Positions 43,401-52,596 of a DNA stretch of 64,000 bases are shown one piece after another (the first letter of the stretch is position 1; every line of letters begins with the position of its first letter). The position numbers and the translations under genes are program-made. Under the pieces are notes generated by a model. The model saw only the letters and a list, made by a program, of their open reading frames with translations, was not told the DNA's origin and ran no database searches. Source of the DNA: Pseudomonadota bacterium (GTDB lineage: Bacteria; Desulfobacterota; Desulfovibrionia; Desulfovibrionales; Desulfovibrionaceae); NCBI GenBank assembly GCA_018816865.1, contig JAHIUW010000016.1:1-64000 (forward strand), given 5' to 3'.

Positions 43401-43607
43401 CTAATCCCAAAGGCTAATGCCCGTCTCCGGCTCCGGATCGGGCAGGTCAGGTAGGTTGATGACCACCCCGGCCCCAAGCACCGGCCCCAGGTCCGCCAGC
43501 CCCAGGTTGGCCTTCAACACGGCCTCGACCGTGCCGTCTGTCCGGCCATAGTGGCGGTGGCAGATGTCGTCGATCATGTCGCCGTCCTTGCTGCGATAGC
43601 GGAGCAT
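43401..43607 (-). CDS. X: Tail protein X (LysM-like)
   Basis: 68 residues. The P2 gpX family has a LysM-like fold: MIDDICHRHYGRTDGTVEAVLKANLGLADLGPVL. It sits between U and D as in P2 and probably helps attach the baseplate. Confidence 0.9.
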   Translation of the reverse strand: MLRYRSKDGDMIDDICHRHYGRTDGTVEAVLKANLGLADLGPVLGAGVVINLPDLPDPEPETGISLWD

Positions 43608-43997
43608 TTAGGCCTCCCCGAAGTAACGAAGCTTGAGGGAAAATTCGATCTTGCGCGGCACGCCATCGGCAAAGAACACGCGCTGCGTCTCGGTGACCAT
43701 CAGGATCGCCCACTTGCCGTGGATCCTCCCCAGGCCATCCACCAACAACAGCGGCTCGCCCTGAGCGGCCTCCGCGCGCATGTCCTCCACCTGGTCAACC
43801 GCACCCGCAAACTGCGGATAGATCACACCGGACAGAGAGAGGGAGTCCTCACCCGGCCCAAGATACTGCAAGGCAGCGTGCTGGCCATGGCGCTCCTGGG
43901 CGGCCCAGCGATAGGCGCCAGAGCGCTGCAGCTCCTGATACGCGGCGGTGTTCAGGGAGAAGGCATACCGCCCGAGCTTCATCATGATTTTTGGCAT
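43608..43997 (-). CDS. U: Tail protein U
   Basis: 129 residues of the P2 gpU family (tail completion or baseplate part): KLGRYAFSLNTAAYQELQRS and WAILMVTETQRVFFADG. It is followed directly by X. Position and length fit. Confidence 0.88.
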   Translation of the reverse strand: MPKIMMKLGRYAFSLNTAAYQELQRSGAYRWAAQERHGQHAALQYLGPGEDSLSLSGVIYPQFAGAVDQVEDMRAEAAQGEPLLLVDGLGRIHGKWAILMVTETQRVFFADGVPRKIEFSLKLRYFGEA

Positions 43998-44000
43998 AGG

Positions 44001-45860
44001 TTAGTCATAGAGAGCGCCACGCCGGGCATCGCGCGTGCGCTCGTCGAGTTTGCGCATGACCGCATCGGCAATCTCGTCGGCAGACTGCCCGGGCGCGGCA
44101 TACACGTGGATGCCCTCGACACGCTGCGTGATCTGCGCACCGCCGGACATGGAAGGAAGATCAGGGATGGAGAGCGCACCCGCCATGGCCGGGACGGAAA
44201 CCCCACCGCCACCGGCAGCACCCCCGGGGCCGGGGGTCTTGGCCGCCTCATCGCCCCCAAAGAAATCGAAGTAGCGCCCCACCGCCCCAAGGAACCCACC
44301 CTCCGCAAACGACTTCTTCAAATCGTCCCAGATGGTGATCAGCCGGACCACAGCCAGCGTGATGCCGGTGAGGACCAGACCGATGGGGTTGGAGGCAAAG
44401 GCGATGCCCACAGCCTTGATGCCCGCCACAAGCCCGGGCAACGCCATGGCGATGATCGGTTGCAGGGCCGCCCCCGCCGCCCAAAGCGACTGCCCGAACT
44501 GCACGACGCTGAGCATGGTCTTTGCGCCCAGGGTCACGGCCACGGCAATGGCCAGGTTGTCGAAGCCGCCAAGCATCCCTGCGGTCCAGGAGATGACCGT
44601 GCCCACGGTCCTGAAGACGGAGGCCAGGCCACTGCCGAAGGACACGACAGCGGGCACCAGCTCCTTGACCGTGGTCCCGATCTCGGAGAAGGCGCTCCGG
44701 TTCTCGCGCACCCAATCCGCCAGCTTCGGCCCCCATTCCTCAATCACCGGGGCCAGCGCCCCGCCAATCAACCCGGAGATCTCCTGCGTGGTGGAGGCAA
44801 TGACCGTGGAGAACTTGGCAAAGGCCACATTGTACTTCTGCGCCCCGGCCCGCCCTTCGTCGGACAGGACGTTGAGCTGCTTCTGCTGGGCAAGCAGCTC
44901 GTCCACGCCCTCCTTGCGGCTGCGCAGATAGCCGAAGAATTTGTTCGCCTCGCCACCCATGAGGATATCGGCGGCGGAAACAGCGGCCTGGTGGTCGTCC
45001 AACTCCTTGACGGCCTCGGCCACACGCCGGAATTGTTCCTCCGGGGAGAGGTTCTGCAACTCCTCAAAGGTCAGGCCGAGGATCTGCAGGCTTTCGGTGA
45101 CCGCCGTGATCTCCTCGAGCCCTGCGGATTCGCCAATCTTGTTGTTCAGCTCCTCCATCAAGTCGCCGACGTTGTCGACCTCGAAGCCCATCTCCTTGGC
45201 CAAGCCACCCCAGGCCGCCAAACCATCGGCGGAGACGTTCAGGGACTGCGCCAGGGCGGTCTGCTCCCCCGTCATCTTGTTGGTCATGGTCACCGCCGCA
45301 CCCACCGCGCCGACGCTTGCGCCGACAACGGCGGTGAAGCGCGCGGCGTGCCCGGCCATGTTCCGGAAGCTGCCACCCACGTCGGCACGCACCACGCCCT
45401 GGAAGGCCTTCATGCGCCGCTCGGCCTTGGCGACCCCCTCCGACAGGCGGTCGAATTCGCCCTCGAGGTCATGGGTATTGACCCCGGCCTTCTTCAACTC
45501 GTGATTGAGGATGGAGAGCTGGCCCTTCTGGCGGCCGTAGGCCTTGGCGGTCTTGTCCGCCTTGCGCTGCGCCCGCTCGAATTCGGCCCGCAGCTTTCTG
45601 TTGGGGTTGGCGGTCTGGGCAAGCTGCTCACCAAGGCGCTGGGCCTCCCCGCGCGACTCAACCATCTCGCGCTTGGCCCGGCCCAAGGCCTTCATGTCGA
45701 ACCCGGCGAACTTGTGCAGCTTGTCCTGCTTGGCCTTGATGTCCTGAAAGGCAGAGCTGATGCCGGACAAATCACCCTGTACGGCCTTGGTCGCCGTGCT
45801 GAAGGAACTGCCCACGGCGGCCCCGAATTCGACGACTGCGGATAATCGCTGCTTGGTCAC
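44001..45860 (-). CDS. T: Tail tape measure protein T
   Basis: 619 residues. A long helical N-terminus (coiled coil, about 70-200) leads to a hydrophobic core with several membrane-like helices (about 430-530) and a Gly/Pro-rich region near the end. Such proteins set tail length and may enter the cell envelope at injection. The start is GTG at 45860, with GGAG ahead. It is placed directly after the E' stop, so it is read together with the frameshift region. Confidence 0.9.
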   Translation of the reverse strand: MTKQRLSAVVEFGAAVGSSFSTATKAVQGDLSGISSAFQDIKAKQDKLHKFAGFDMKALGRAKREMVESRGEAQRLGEQLAQTANPNRKLRAEFERAQRKADKTAKAYGRQKGQLSILNHELKKAGVNTHDLEGEFDRLSEGVAKAERRMKAFQGVVRADVGGSFRNMAGHAARFTAVVGASVGAVGAAVTMTNKMTGEQTALAQSLNVSADGLAAWGGLAKEMGFEVDNVGDLMEELNNKIGESAGLEEITAVTESLQILGLTFEELQNLSPEEQFRRVAEAVKELDDHQAAVSAADILMGGEANKFFGYLRSRKEGVDELLAQQKQLNVLSDEGRAGAQKYNVAFAKFSTVIASTTQEISGLIGGALAPVIEEWGPKLADWVRENRSAFSEIGTTVKELVPAVVSFGSGLASVFRTVGTVISWTAGMLGGFDNLAIAVAVTLGAKTMLSVVQFGQSLWAAGAALQPIIAMALPGLVAGIKAVGIAFASNPIGLVLTGITLAVVRLITIWDDLKKSFAEGGFLGAVGRYFDFFGGDEAAKTPGPGGAAGGGGVSVPAMAGALSIPDLPSMSGGAQITQRVEGIHVYAAPGQSADEIADAVMRKLDERTRDARRGALYD

Positions 45861-46228
45861 TTACTTGCTCCGGGGAAGGTGCGAGATCCAGATCAGGAAC
45901 TCCTCAACGTCCAGCGCCAGGAGTTCGGCCCGGCTCCAGCCCGTGTAATAGGCCAGGGCCAACATGCCGCGCCGGGCCGTCTCCTCGTCTATGACAAAAA
46001 ACCCGTGTAGACCGCCTGCAGTTTCTTGTAGTCCTTCATGTCCAAGGCCTGGATGACCTCGGGGGTCACCTCGCAGAGGTTGGAGAAGGTGACGGACTCC
46101 TTCTGCAGGTCACTGCCGCCCTTCTTCTCGGCAACCAGCATGTCCCGGAGCACAGGCCGCCGCATGGACAGTTCGCTGTAGTTCTTGCCATTGTTCTCCA
46201 CCGGATATTCAAGAGTGATCTTTTCCAT
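45861..46228 (-). CDS. E+E' tail chaperone, -1 frameshift product
   Basis: At 46001-45995 the minus strand reads T TTT TTG, a classic slippery heptamer, just before the E stop. A -1 slip enters a 45-codon frame that reads VIDEETARRGMLALAYYTGW onward and ends SHLPRSK at 45861-45863. The tape-measure start follows at once. In P2 the same place and signal yield E+E'. The long form is expected at a few to tens of percent of E and should help load tail tube subunits on the tape measure. Confidence 0.8.
45989..46228 (-). CDS. E: Tail assembly chaperone E
   Basis: 79 residues, P2 gpE / Mu gp41 type (MEKITLEYPVENNGKNYSEL...). The short product of the frameshift pair. A ribosome site (AAAGGAG) precedes the ATG. 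Confidence 0.85.
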   Translation of the reverse strand: MEKITLEYPVENNGKNYSELSMRRPVLRDMLVAEKKGGSDLQKESVTFSNLCEVTPEVIQALDMKDYKKLQAVYTGFLS

Positions 46229-46249
46229 CTTGTCGTGCTCCTTTCAGGG

Positions 46250-46759
46250 TTAGATGCCGCAGGCATCGCGAATCGCGGCCAGGCGATCCGTGCCGCCGAT
46301 GATCCGCTTCATGTTCAGCACATCGATCTCGTGCAGGACGCTGCCGTTCTGTTCGCGCTTGTAATAAGTCAGGGACACGGTCACGGAGAGTGTGGACTTC
46401 TCGCCCGGCTTCCAGGATCCAAGCTCGATCTTCACGACCGTGCCGCGCATGTTCAGGGCCACGGGGATGACGGTGCCGTCCAAGCTCTCGAGCGCCCCAC
46501 GGGCAGTCAGCTGCACGCCGTTGTTCGCGGATACGCCGAACTGCCCCAGCAGATGTTCGCACTGCTTGGACACGGTGAACGAGCACTCCAGCTTCTCCAT
46601 GCCCATATCCAGGGAAATGGGCGCGTCCATGCCCCCGGCGCGATAGTCCTCGGTCACCAGGGCCAGGCTGGGCGGCTGCAGCTCATCGCAGTTGCCGACG
46701 TAGCCACGACCGTCCACGAACAGCGCAAAGTTTTTCAGAATGTGATCAGCGGCGGACAT
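46250..46759 (-). CDS. FII: Major tail tube protein FII
   Basis: 169 residues, P2 FII family. It forms the inner tube of the contractile tail. It has the conserved MDAPISLDMGMEKLECSFTV segment. The ATG overlaps the sheath gene's TAA. Confidence 0.93.
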   Translation of the reverse strand: MSAADHILKNFALFVDGRGYVGNCDELQPPSLALVTEDYRAGGMDAPISLDMGMEKLECSFTVSKQCEHLLGQFGVSANNGVQLTARGALESLDGTVIPVALNMRGTVVKIELGSWKPGEKSTLSVTVSLTYYKREQNGSVLHEIDVLNMKRIIGGTDRLAAIRDACGI

Positions 46760-47967
46760 TATTTGAAGACCTCCTCGATATAGTCATCCACCAGGTGCGA
46801 CCTGAAGGTGACGTGTTCAGCCGGGTACGGGGTGGAGAAGTCGAAATCGAAATAGACCTTGCCCTGCGTCGTTTGGTCCGAGGTATTGAGCTCAGGATCC
46901 GCCCAACACGTTCCACCCAGGATCGCGCCCACAGCGGTGAGGTGCCGAAGGTAGGCGTTGACCCCCTCGATGACGTCCTGGACATAGGTCTTGGTGATGT
47001 TGCGATCGACGGCCCACAGATGCGCCTGCAGGATGGACTCGTTGATCATGTCGGCGATGCGGCGCACGGACAGAAAGGCCCACTTGGGATCGGACGACGC
47101 GGTGCGGTTGCCCCACAGGCGGTAGCCATCCTCGTTGATGATGGTGGCCACATTCTTCTCGTTCAGCAGGTTGGCCCGGCAGGACGAATCACCCAGGGTA
47201 AAATCAACCGGGCGCGCGGTGCCGGAGATGCCAAGCACCTGCTGATTGGACGGCGACCACCAGAAGCCCTTCTCGTTGTCGATCAGGGCGATCAACCCGG
47301 CCACGCGGGGCGACGCCGGTTCGGTGACGTACACGCCATCGCGGAAGACCTTGACCCACGGATCCACCATGTAGACACGGGCCGTGCCGTAATCACCGAT
47401 GGCGTTGATGGCGGCCGCATCGTTGGAGTTCGGACCATCAACGATGATCACCGCACGCAGGCGGTTGGCGATGCCTTCCAGTTCGGCCACCACGGGGTTC
47501 TTGAGGTAGGTGCCGGGGTTCTCCGCATCCTCATGGCGCTGATGCGAGAAGCCAGGCGCGATGAGCAGGCGCGGCATAAACCCGAGCACGGACTTGCAGG
47601 CCAGCAGCGCATGCACGCCCTCATACTGGCCCGTTGCCGCGTCCACGCCACCGATGACGTTGGTCAGGGTGGCGGCCTCGTCCGCCCCTTCGGCCACGCG
47701 GATCACGACGACAACGGCCCCGCAATGGTCGAAGATCCCATCCAGGGCAGCGGGCAGCGTGCCCTTGCCATCGCCCACCATGTCCAGCTTGGCTGCCTCG
47801 CGGCGATTGCCCGCGATGAGCACAGGCGTGTTCAGGGGAAAGGCCGCGGCATCCGCATCCGGAGCCGTGCCCACAATGCCGATGGTCGCCGAGCGGACGG
47901 TCTTGATGGGGCGCGGTCCCGAATCGATCTCAAGGATCTCCACGCCGTGCAGAAACAGTTCAGACAT
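46759..47967 (-). CDS. FI: Tail sheath protein FI
   Basis: 402 residues. The sheath family start HGVEILEIDSGPRPIKTVRSA matches P2 FI, and the C-terminus FDFSTPYPAEHVTFRSHLVDDYI is conserved. A strong AAAGGAGG lies ahead of the ATG. It contracts to drive the tube through the envelope. Confidence 0.95.
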   Translation of the reverse strand: MSELFLHGVEILEIDSGPRPIKTVRSATIGIVGTAPDADAAAFPLNTPVLIAGNRREAAKLDMVGDGKGTLPAALDGIFDHCGAVVVVIRVAEGADEAATLTNVIGGVDAATGQYEGVHALLACKSVLGFMPRLLIAPGFSHQRHEDAENPGTYLKNPVVAELEGIANRLRAVIIVDGPNSNDAAAINAIGDYGTARVYMVDPWVKVFRDGVYVTEPASPRVAGLIALIDNEKGFWWSPSNQQVLGISGTARPVDFTLGDSSCRANLLNEKNVATIINEDGYRLWGNRTASSDPKWAFLSVRRIADMINESILQAHLWAVDRNITKTYVQDVIEGVNAYLRHLTAVGAILGGTCWADPELNTSDQTTQGKVYFDFDFSTPYPAEHVTFRSHLVDDYIEEVFK

Positions 47968-47979
47968 CAGGGTCCTCCT

Positions 47980-48585
47980 TTATGCGGTTCTGGTCGCAGG
48001 GGGTTCAGGCCAGGGCACGGCCAAATCATTGGGCCCTTGCCAGGGGAATCCGGATTGCTCCGGCAGACTGCAAAGCTCGTCGACAAACACGTCCCATTCG
48101 GCAATCAGCGCATCGATGGCCGTCAGGTCCGCCCCCGCCGCAACGGCCCTGCGGCGCTCGCGCAGCAGCTGCATCACAGCGGCGTCGTAGACCTCGCGCA
48201 CGCGGCGATCGCGTTCGGCACGAAGGGCTGTTGCATACAGAGCGGTCAGGGCCTGCACATCATCAGCCCAGGCCCCTGCAGCGGCGTCCCAATTCTGGAA
48301 ATCGCCGGGCGCGGTGCCGGTCAGCCCGGCGGGGAGCGCCCCCAGCTCCTCGATGATCAGCGGCTCGCCAGTTGCCGTGGAATAATGGACCTCGCCCCGG
48401 TGGTCCTCCACCAGGTCCCAGCCCTCGCCCGTCCAGACAACGGCCTGGCCTTGGCCCGGCTCTAGTGGTGCGACCTCGGCGGCGTGGGCAGGGATCAGAA
48501 AGCGCCCGTCTTCCAGGGGGTCAGGGCGGGCGATCCCGCTGCCCAGATATTCGCCGGTGCCGGGGTGGAAATTATAGATCTGCAT
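47980..48585 (-). CDS. Tail fibre assembly-like protein
   Basis: 201 residues. The N-terminus (YNFHPGTGEYLGSGIARPDP) is the usual motif of tail fibre assembly or chaperone proteins. The C-terminal half is helical (ALRAERDRRVREVYDAAVMQL). It lies between the fibre and sheath genes. It may help fold the fibre. Confidence 0.75.
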   Translation of the reverse strand: MQIYNFHPGTGEYLGSGIARPDPLEDGRFLIPAHAAEVAPLEPGQGQAVVWTGEGWDLVEDHRGEVHYSTATGEPLIIEELGALPAGLTGTAPGDFQNWDAAAGAWADDVQALTALYATALRAERDRRVREVYDAAVMQLLRERRRAVAAGADLTAIDALIAEWDVFVDELCSLPEQSGFPWQGPNDLAVPWPEPPATRTA

Positions 48586-48595
48586 TGGGTTCCCC

Positions 48596-49579
48596 CTAGT
48601 ATTTGATGATGAACATCAGGGCCACGTTGCGCGGGCGGGTTTCCGTGCCACCAGCAGCGCCAGTGCTGCCTGATTTGGCCCCGTAGCCAGCACCTTCATT
48701 CACGTTAGCTGGATGTGATGTATCAACGGCGGCGGCGGAATGACTGTGACTCTTGAAAGCGTCCGTCTGGGCACTGCCGAACACACGACCAGAATCAACC
48801 CCCCGGCTATGGTCCCAACCACGCACGAACTCGCCGCGCAGGTCGGGCAGCTTGAAGGTGCCGGTTCCAGAACCGAAGACGGTCCCGATAATGGCGTGCA
48901 GGGTGGCATAGGTCGTGGTGGACAGGCTTGCGCCATTGCACTCCAGCCAGCTGCTGGGCACGTCGGTGCCCGCAATGGCAACGACGGTTCCTGCGGGGGT
49001 GTCCGGCGGATGAGTATGGTTGGCGGGAGCGGCTCCGATATCTTCCGGGGTCAGTTCGGTCAGGCTGCCCTGGACCGTGGCAGCCATGGCCGCCATTTGC
49101 TGCACAAGGGCCGCGATGGCGGCGTCCACGTACTTGCTCGTCGCCAGTACGATGGTGGGGTCAACACTCAGGTTGACGACGCCGCTTGCGGTCACTTCCA
49201 ACAGGACCACGACCTTCAACTCGCGGGCCGAACCCTCGGAAAGCTGGGGCTTGTAGGTGTCGGGGAAGTTGCCCACGGCAAAGAGCTTGCCCGTGTCGTC
49301 GAACACGCCCACCTCGCGGGCGGTCCAACCGCCCACCGTGGTGGGCACGATCAATTCCACCCGCATGATGCTCGGGCTTTCAATCTCAACGGCGATATTG
49401 TTGATGTCCGCTCGGTAGACCTCGCGAACCAGGGCCGTCATTTCCGCTGTGGGGGTCATCGCCACCCCGCCGCCGTCGCCAAGGGCCATTTCAGCGAGAT
49501 TGATCGATGTTCCAAGGGCGGTTGCATTCGCCACCGCCGCCGCGCCAACTTTTGTCAAAACAGTAAAGAAATCAGCCAT
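48596..49579 (-). CDS. Tail fibre with collar domain (short gpH-like)
   Basis: 327 residues. The N-terminal baseplate-binding part is VGAAAVANATALGTSINLAEMALGDGGG. A helical linker follows, then a phage tail-collar fold with PSSWLECNGASLSTTTYATL and LPDLRGEFVRGWDHSRG. It ends with ETRPRNVALMFIIKY, where most receptor-binding change occurs. It is shorter than P2 H, so it may be the only host-range protein in view. Confidence 0.88.
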   Translation of the reverse strand: MADFFTVLTKVGAAAVANATALGTSINLAEMALGDGGGVAMTPTAEMTALVREVYRADINNIAVEIESPSIMRVELIVPTTVGGWTAREVGVFDDTGKLFAVGNFPDTYKPQLSEGSARELKVVVLLEVTASGVVNLSVDPTIVLATSKYVDAAIAALVQQMAAMAATVQGSLTELTPEDIGAAPANHTHPPDTPAGTVVAIAGTDVPSSWLECNGASLSTTTYATLHAIIGTVFGSGTGTFKLPDLRGEFVRGWDHSRGVDSGRVFGSAQTDAFKSHSHSAAAVDTSHPANVNEGAGYGAKSGSTGAAGGTETRPRNVALMFIIKY

Positions 49580-50202
49580 TATGCCCCCAGGGGGTTGATG
49601 GTCACGGAATCATAGCCAACCGTCGCCAGGGCAAAACAGGGCTTGCCGCTGCACTGGCGTTCGCCAATGGCCCAGGGGCTCACGGTCACAATGTCGCCGC
49701 TCAAGGCCGTACCGCCCACAAAGAGCGTCCCAGCCACGCGCGCGGCCACGGTAATGCCCGCCAGATGTGAACGGGTGTTTTTCGCCTTGTTGACCACCCG
49801 CTCCAGGGACTTGAGCAAGGCATCATCGATGCCCCGGTCATCGACCTCGATGGTCAGGCGGAAAGTGAAAGGCTCCCCGGTCGGTTCGGCCTCGAACCAC
49901 TCGGTCACGCGGACGCTGTAGCCCAACGCTGAGATCGCGCGGTTCAGAGCCCCGCGCGTGCCCTTGATGCGATGCACGGCCACGGCGGCGGCGATGGTGG
50001 CCCGCTTCTGTTTCCCGGACCAGGTGACGTCCCATTCATCCACGGACAGCGCCCAGGCCAGCCAGGGCAACAAGGGTTCAGGACAGGTGGCCGAATTCCA
50101 GAGAGAGCGAATCGGCACCGGCACCGCAGAGAGGCGGGAACAGGCCTCGGAAAGCGCCCGCTCCCGTGGGGTGGAATTCGGAGGCAGCAGGTGATTAGAC
50201 AC
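49579..50202 (-). CDS. I: Baseplate protein I
   Basis: 207 residues, P2 gpI family. It has the LLPWLAWALSVDEWD segment and IKGTRGALNRAISALGY. The start is GTG at 50202 with GGAGG ahead, overlapping the J stop; an upstream ATG in the frame has no ribosome site. Confidence 0.88.
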   Translation of the reverse strand: MSNHLLPPNSTPRERALSEACSRLSAVPVPIRSLWNSATCPEPLLPWLAWALSVDEWDVTWSGKQKRATIAAAVAVHRIKGTRGALNRAISALGYSVRVTEWFEAEPTGEPFTFRLTIEVDDRGIDDALLKSLERVVNKAKNTRSHLAGITVAARVAGTLFVGGTALSGDIVTVSPWAIGERQCSGKPCFALATVGYDSVTINPLGA

Positions 50203-51082
50203 CGGCCACCTCCAGGACGATGCCCGTGCAATACGCCGCCTGATGCGGCTCACAACTCACGTCCACGGCGGGCGAGGTCAGCTCCACACGGGCCACCCCC
50301 TCGACATGCAACGCGGCGTAAACGGCGGACAGCGGCATCCCCGCTCCCAGCACGTGCCGCTCACTCGCCAGGGCGGTCATGGCGTTCAGCGCGGTCGCCT
50401 GCACGGCCTCGGTGCTCGGTCCGGAGCGCACATGCAACCGGGCCTGCACGCTGTAGTTGACGGCCTGCGCCGCCAGGACCGTCACATGATCGGTCAGGGG
50501 CCGCGTCTCGGATGCCGAGAGCACCAACTGCACGGCGGCCAGGACGTCCGCCTCCGGGACGCCATCTCCAGTGCGCCCAAGGACATGCACCACGACCTCG
50601 CCCGGCGTCGGGCTGGACACGGCTGCGTCCTTGACCTCGGGCACGACCAGGGCATGAAAGATATACGCACCGTCCGGCCCGGCCACGGAGAAACCCTCGG
50701 GCGCGAGCTGAACGCGGCGGCGAAAATCCTCATCACCTTCATAACTTGGGAGGACAGGCGGGTAAGCGTCCGGATCCCCGGGGTCGACAAGCTTACGCTG
50801 CAGAGGCACGAAGGCAGCCAGGTTATCGAGATCCACACCCGAGGCGTAGGCCAACATGACGGCACAGGCCGCCTCGTTCACCCGCTGCCGCAGGAGCAGC
50901 TCACGGTGCGCCGCCGTTTCAAGGACCTTGTAGGCCGGATCGGACTCGACCGGGGCGGTGTGGTCCGGATCCCGCGCCAGATAGTCGGCAAGGATTGCTG
51001 CCAGGATCTGCTCGAAGCTGAGTTCTTCGATCAGCGACGGCGCAGGAAGCCTGGAAAGATCGATCTTTTCAAAGCTGCTCAC
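50195..51082 (-). CDS. J: Baseplate protein J
   Basis: 295 residues, P2 gpJ / Mu gp47 family, wedge part of the baseplate. It has ETAAHRELLLRQRVNEAACAVMLAYASG and a C-terminal core. It overlaps W by four bases (ATGA). Confidence 0.92.
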   Translation of the reverse strand: MSSFEKIDLSRLPAPSLIEELSFEQILAAILADYLARDPDHTAPVESDPAYKVLETAAHRELLLRQRVNEAACAVMLAYASGVDLDNLAAFVPLQRKLVDPGDPDAYPPVLPSYEGDEDFRRRVQLAPEGFSVAGPDGAYIFHALVVPEVKDAAVSSPTPGEVVVHVLGRTGDGVPEADVLAAVQLVLSASETRPLTDHVTVLAAQAVNYSVQARLHVRSGPSTEAVQATALNAMTALASERHVLGAGMPLSAVYAALHVEGVARVELTSPAVDVSCEPHQAAYCTGIVLEVAGV

Positions 51083-51414
51083 AGGATGATGCCCTCCATG
51101 GTCACGGCCTTGCCCTCGGGCAGATAGGTGCCGGTCAGAGCAAGCACGACGCGCCCTGCCTCGCCGCGTTCGGCCTCAACACTGGAGAGCCGAAAACGTG
51201 GTTCCCACCTGGCGATGGCCTCCGCCGTGGCCGCGTAAAGTTCGATGAGCGTTCCATCGTTCAAGGGGGCATCCACCAGCCGGGGCAGGCGGCTGCCATA
51301 CTCCCGCCGGTGGACACGCGACCCGAGGGGGGTGGTCAGGATATCCCGGATGGACTGGCGCAGATGCTCAATGCCCTGCAAAGACTTGCCGCTTTCGGCG
51401 CACATGCCGCGCAT
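51079..51414 (-). CDS. W: Baseplate protein W (gp25-like)
   Basis: 111 residues, gp25/lysozyme-like wedge family, with IRDILTTPLGSRVHRREYGS and EAIARWEPRFRLSSVE. It forms the wedge core and starts sheath assembly. GGAGG is ahead of the ATG, which overlaps the V stop. Confidence 0.93.
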   Translation of the reverse strand: MRGMCAESGKSLQGIEHLRQSIRDILTTPLGSRVHRREYGSRLPRLVDAPLNDGTLIELYAATAEAIARWEPRFRLSSVEAERGEAGRVVLALTGTYLPEGKAVTMEGIIL

Positions 51415-52094
51415 TATTTGGGGCCTCCCGTCTCGCCACCGTGCGGGCAGTCATGCACATGGCCGGTCAGGGAGATGCCGGACGCCTTCACGTCGTGATT
51501 TTCGTTCACGAAGTCGCCGCCCGTCTGGGTGGCCGGTCCGTTCAGTTCCACCGGGTGGGTCTCGCCACCCCGGCCGCCGGTCTGGATGGCCCCGATCAGG
51601 TGGATCAGCGCCGCGTCCAATTCAATTAGGGGAGCGCTGACGGTGACGCGCATCCCCGCCTGGACGTCGATGCTCTTCCCGGCCTGGGCGGTGATGTCGC
51701 CGGAGGCCTCCACAAAGGCGTCTCCCGGGATCAGGGCATGCAGCCTGTGGCTCTCGGTGTCGTAGTCAATGACCGCGCCATCGGAATAGACGCGGCGGTC
51801 GATATGCGGAGAAGCCGCTGGTGCGGGATATTTCGTCTGGAAGATGCTGCCCAGAATCACGCCCTGGGCGCATTCGCCGGACGGGGACAGAACCACCACC
51901 TGCTCCCCGATGTTCGGTGCCCACCAGGAGCGATCATTCCCGGCGCGTTGCGTCAGCCAGGGCAACCAGGCGGAGAGCGCCTTGCCCATGCGCACACGCA
52001 CCCGGGCCGCCGGATAGTCCGCCTCCTCCACCGTGCCGAAGCAGATCAGGCGGGCCACGCGGCGCTCAAGATCAGAGTGGTTGAACGATTCCAT
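51414..52094 (-). CDS. V: Baseplate spike protein V
   Basis: 226 residues, P2 gpV family. An OB-fold near the start, with ARVRVRMGKALSAWLPWLTQ and GEQVVVLSPSGE, then a beta-helix, and a tip with GHVHDCPHGG. The His-x-His at the tip fits the iron-binding needle point known from P2. The ATG at 52094 has GGAGG ahead. Confidence 0.92.
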   Translation of the reverse strand: MESFNHSDLERRVARLICFGTVEEADYPAARVRVRMGKALSAWLPWLTQRAGNDRSWWAPNIGEQVVVLSPSGECAQGVILGSIFQTKYPAPAASPHIDRRVYSDGAVIDYDTESHRLHALIPGDAFVEASGDITAQAGKSIDVQAGMRVTVSAPLIELDAALIHLIGAIQTGGRGGETHPVELNGPATQTGGDFVNENHDVKASGISLTGHVHDCPHGGETGGPK

Positions 52095-52596
52095 CCGTGA
52101 CCTCCTGGTACTCTGCCTCATGTTCCGCACCGATCAGCGGCGTGTAAGACACCATGAGTTGCTCGGGCAGCACGCCGTCGCCCTCCCAAACAGACTCGCC
52201 AAACAGCAGGACCTGCTCGAATTCAACGCGCCAGCATTTGGCCCCTTTGAAATGGGGTTCGAACTCATTGGGCTCCGCCAGGATGAACCTTGCGGGTGGC
52301 GCCTCAAGCCCGAAGCGATGGCCATGCACAAGGGTGCCGACCGCTGCCGCCAGCTCGCGCAGCCGCCCCTCGTATTTGGCCCGGTCAGGCACGACCAAAA
52401 AGACTTCCCACCGGCAGCACAGGGCGATCTTGCCGGAGCCGTCCTCCGGGTTTTCGTCGGGTTCGAGGTGGGCAAGGTTCAGGACGGCCGCAGGGGTATT
52501 GAGCGTTGTCTCACGCCCATAATCCAGGACATCCTGCAAGCCGGGGCAACCCGCGCGCAACGCGGTGACGATCCCTTCGCGAGCGGCCTCGATCAT
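52072..52596 (-). CDS. Tail completion-type protein (gp37-like)
   Basis: 174 residues (MIEAAREGIVTALRAGCPGL...), like the Mu gp37 / phage tail terminator group. It sits between V and the minor tail gene. It overlaps both neighbours. A tail-terminator function is inferred from place and fold. Confidence 0.65.
   Translation of the reverse strand: MIEAAREGIVTALRAGCPGLQDVLDYGRETTLNTPAAVLNLAHLEPDENPEDGSGKIALCCRWEVFLVVPDRAKYEGRLRELAAAVGTLVHGHRFGLEAPPARFILAEPNEFEPHFKGAKCWRVEFEQVLLFGESVWEGDGVLPEQLMVSYTPLIGAEHEAEYQEVTDGIVQPL

Noticed and set aside
43551-45845. 764-codon plus-strand frame opposite the tape measure gene
   Set aside because: It is antisense to U and T genes, rich in Gly, His and Leu, and has no domain signs.
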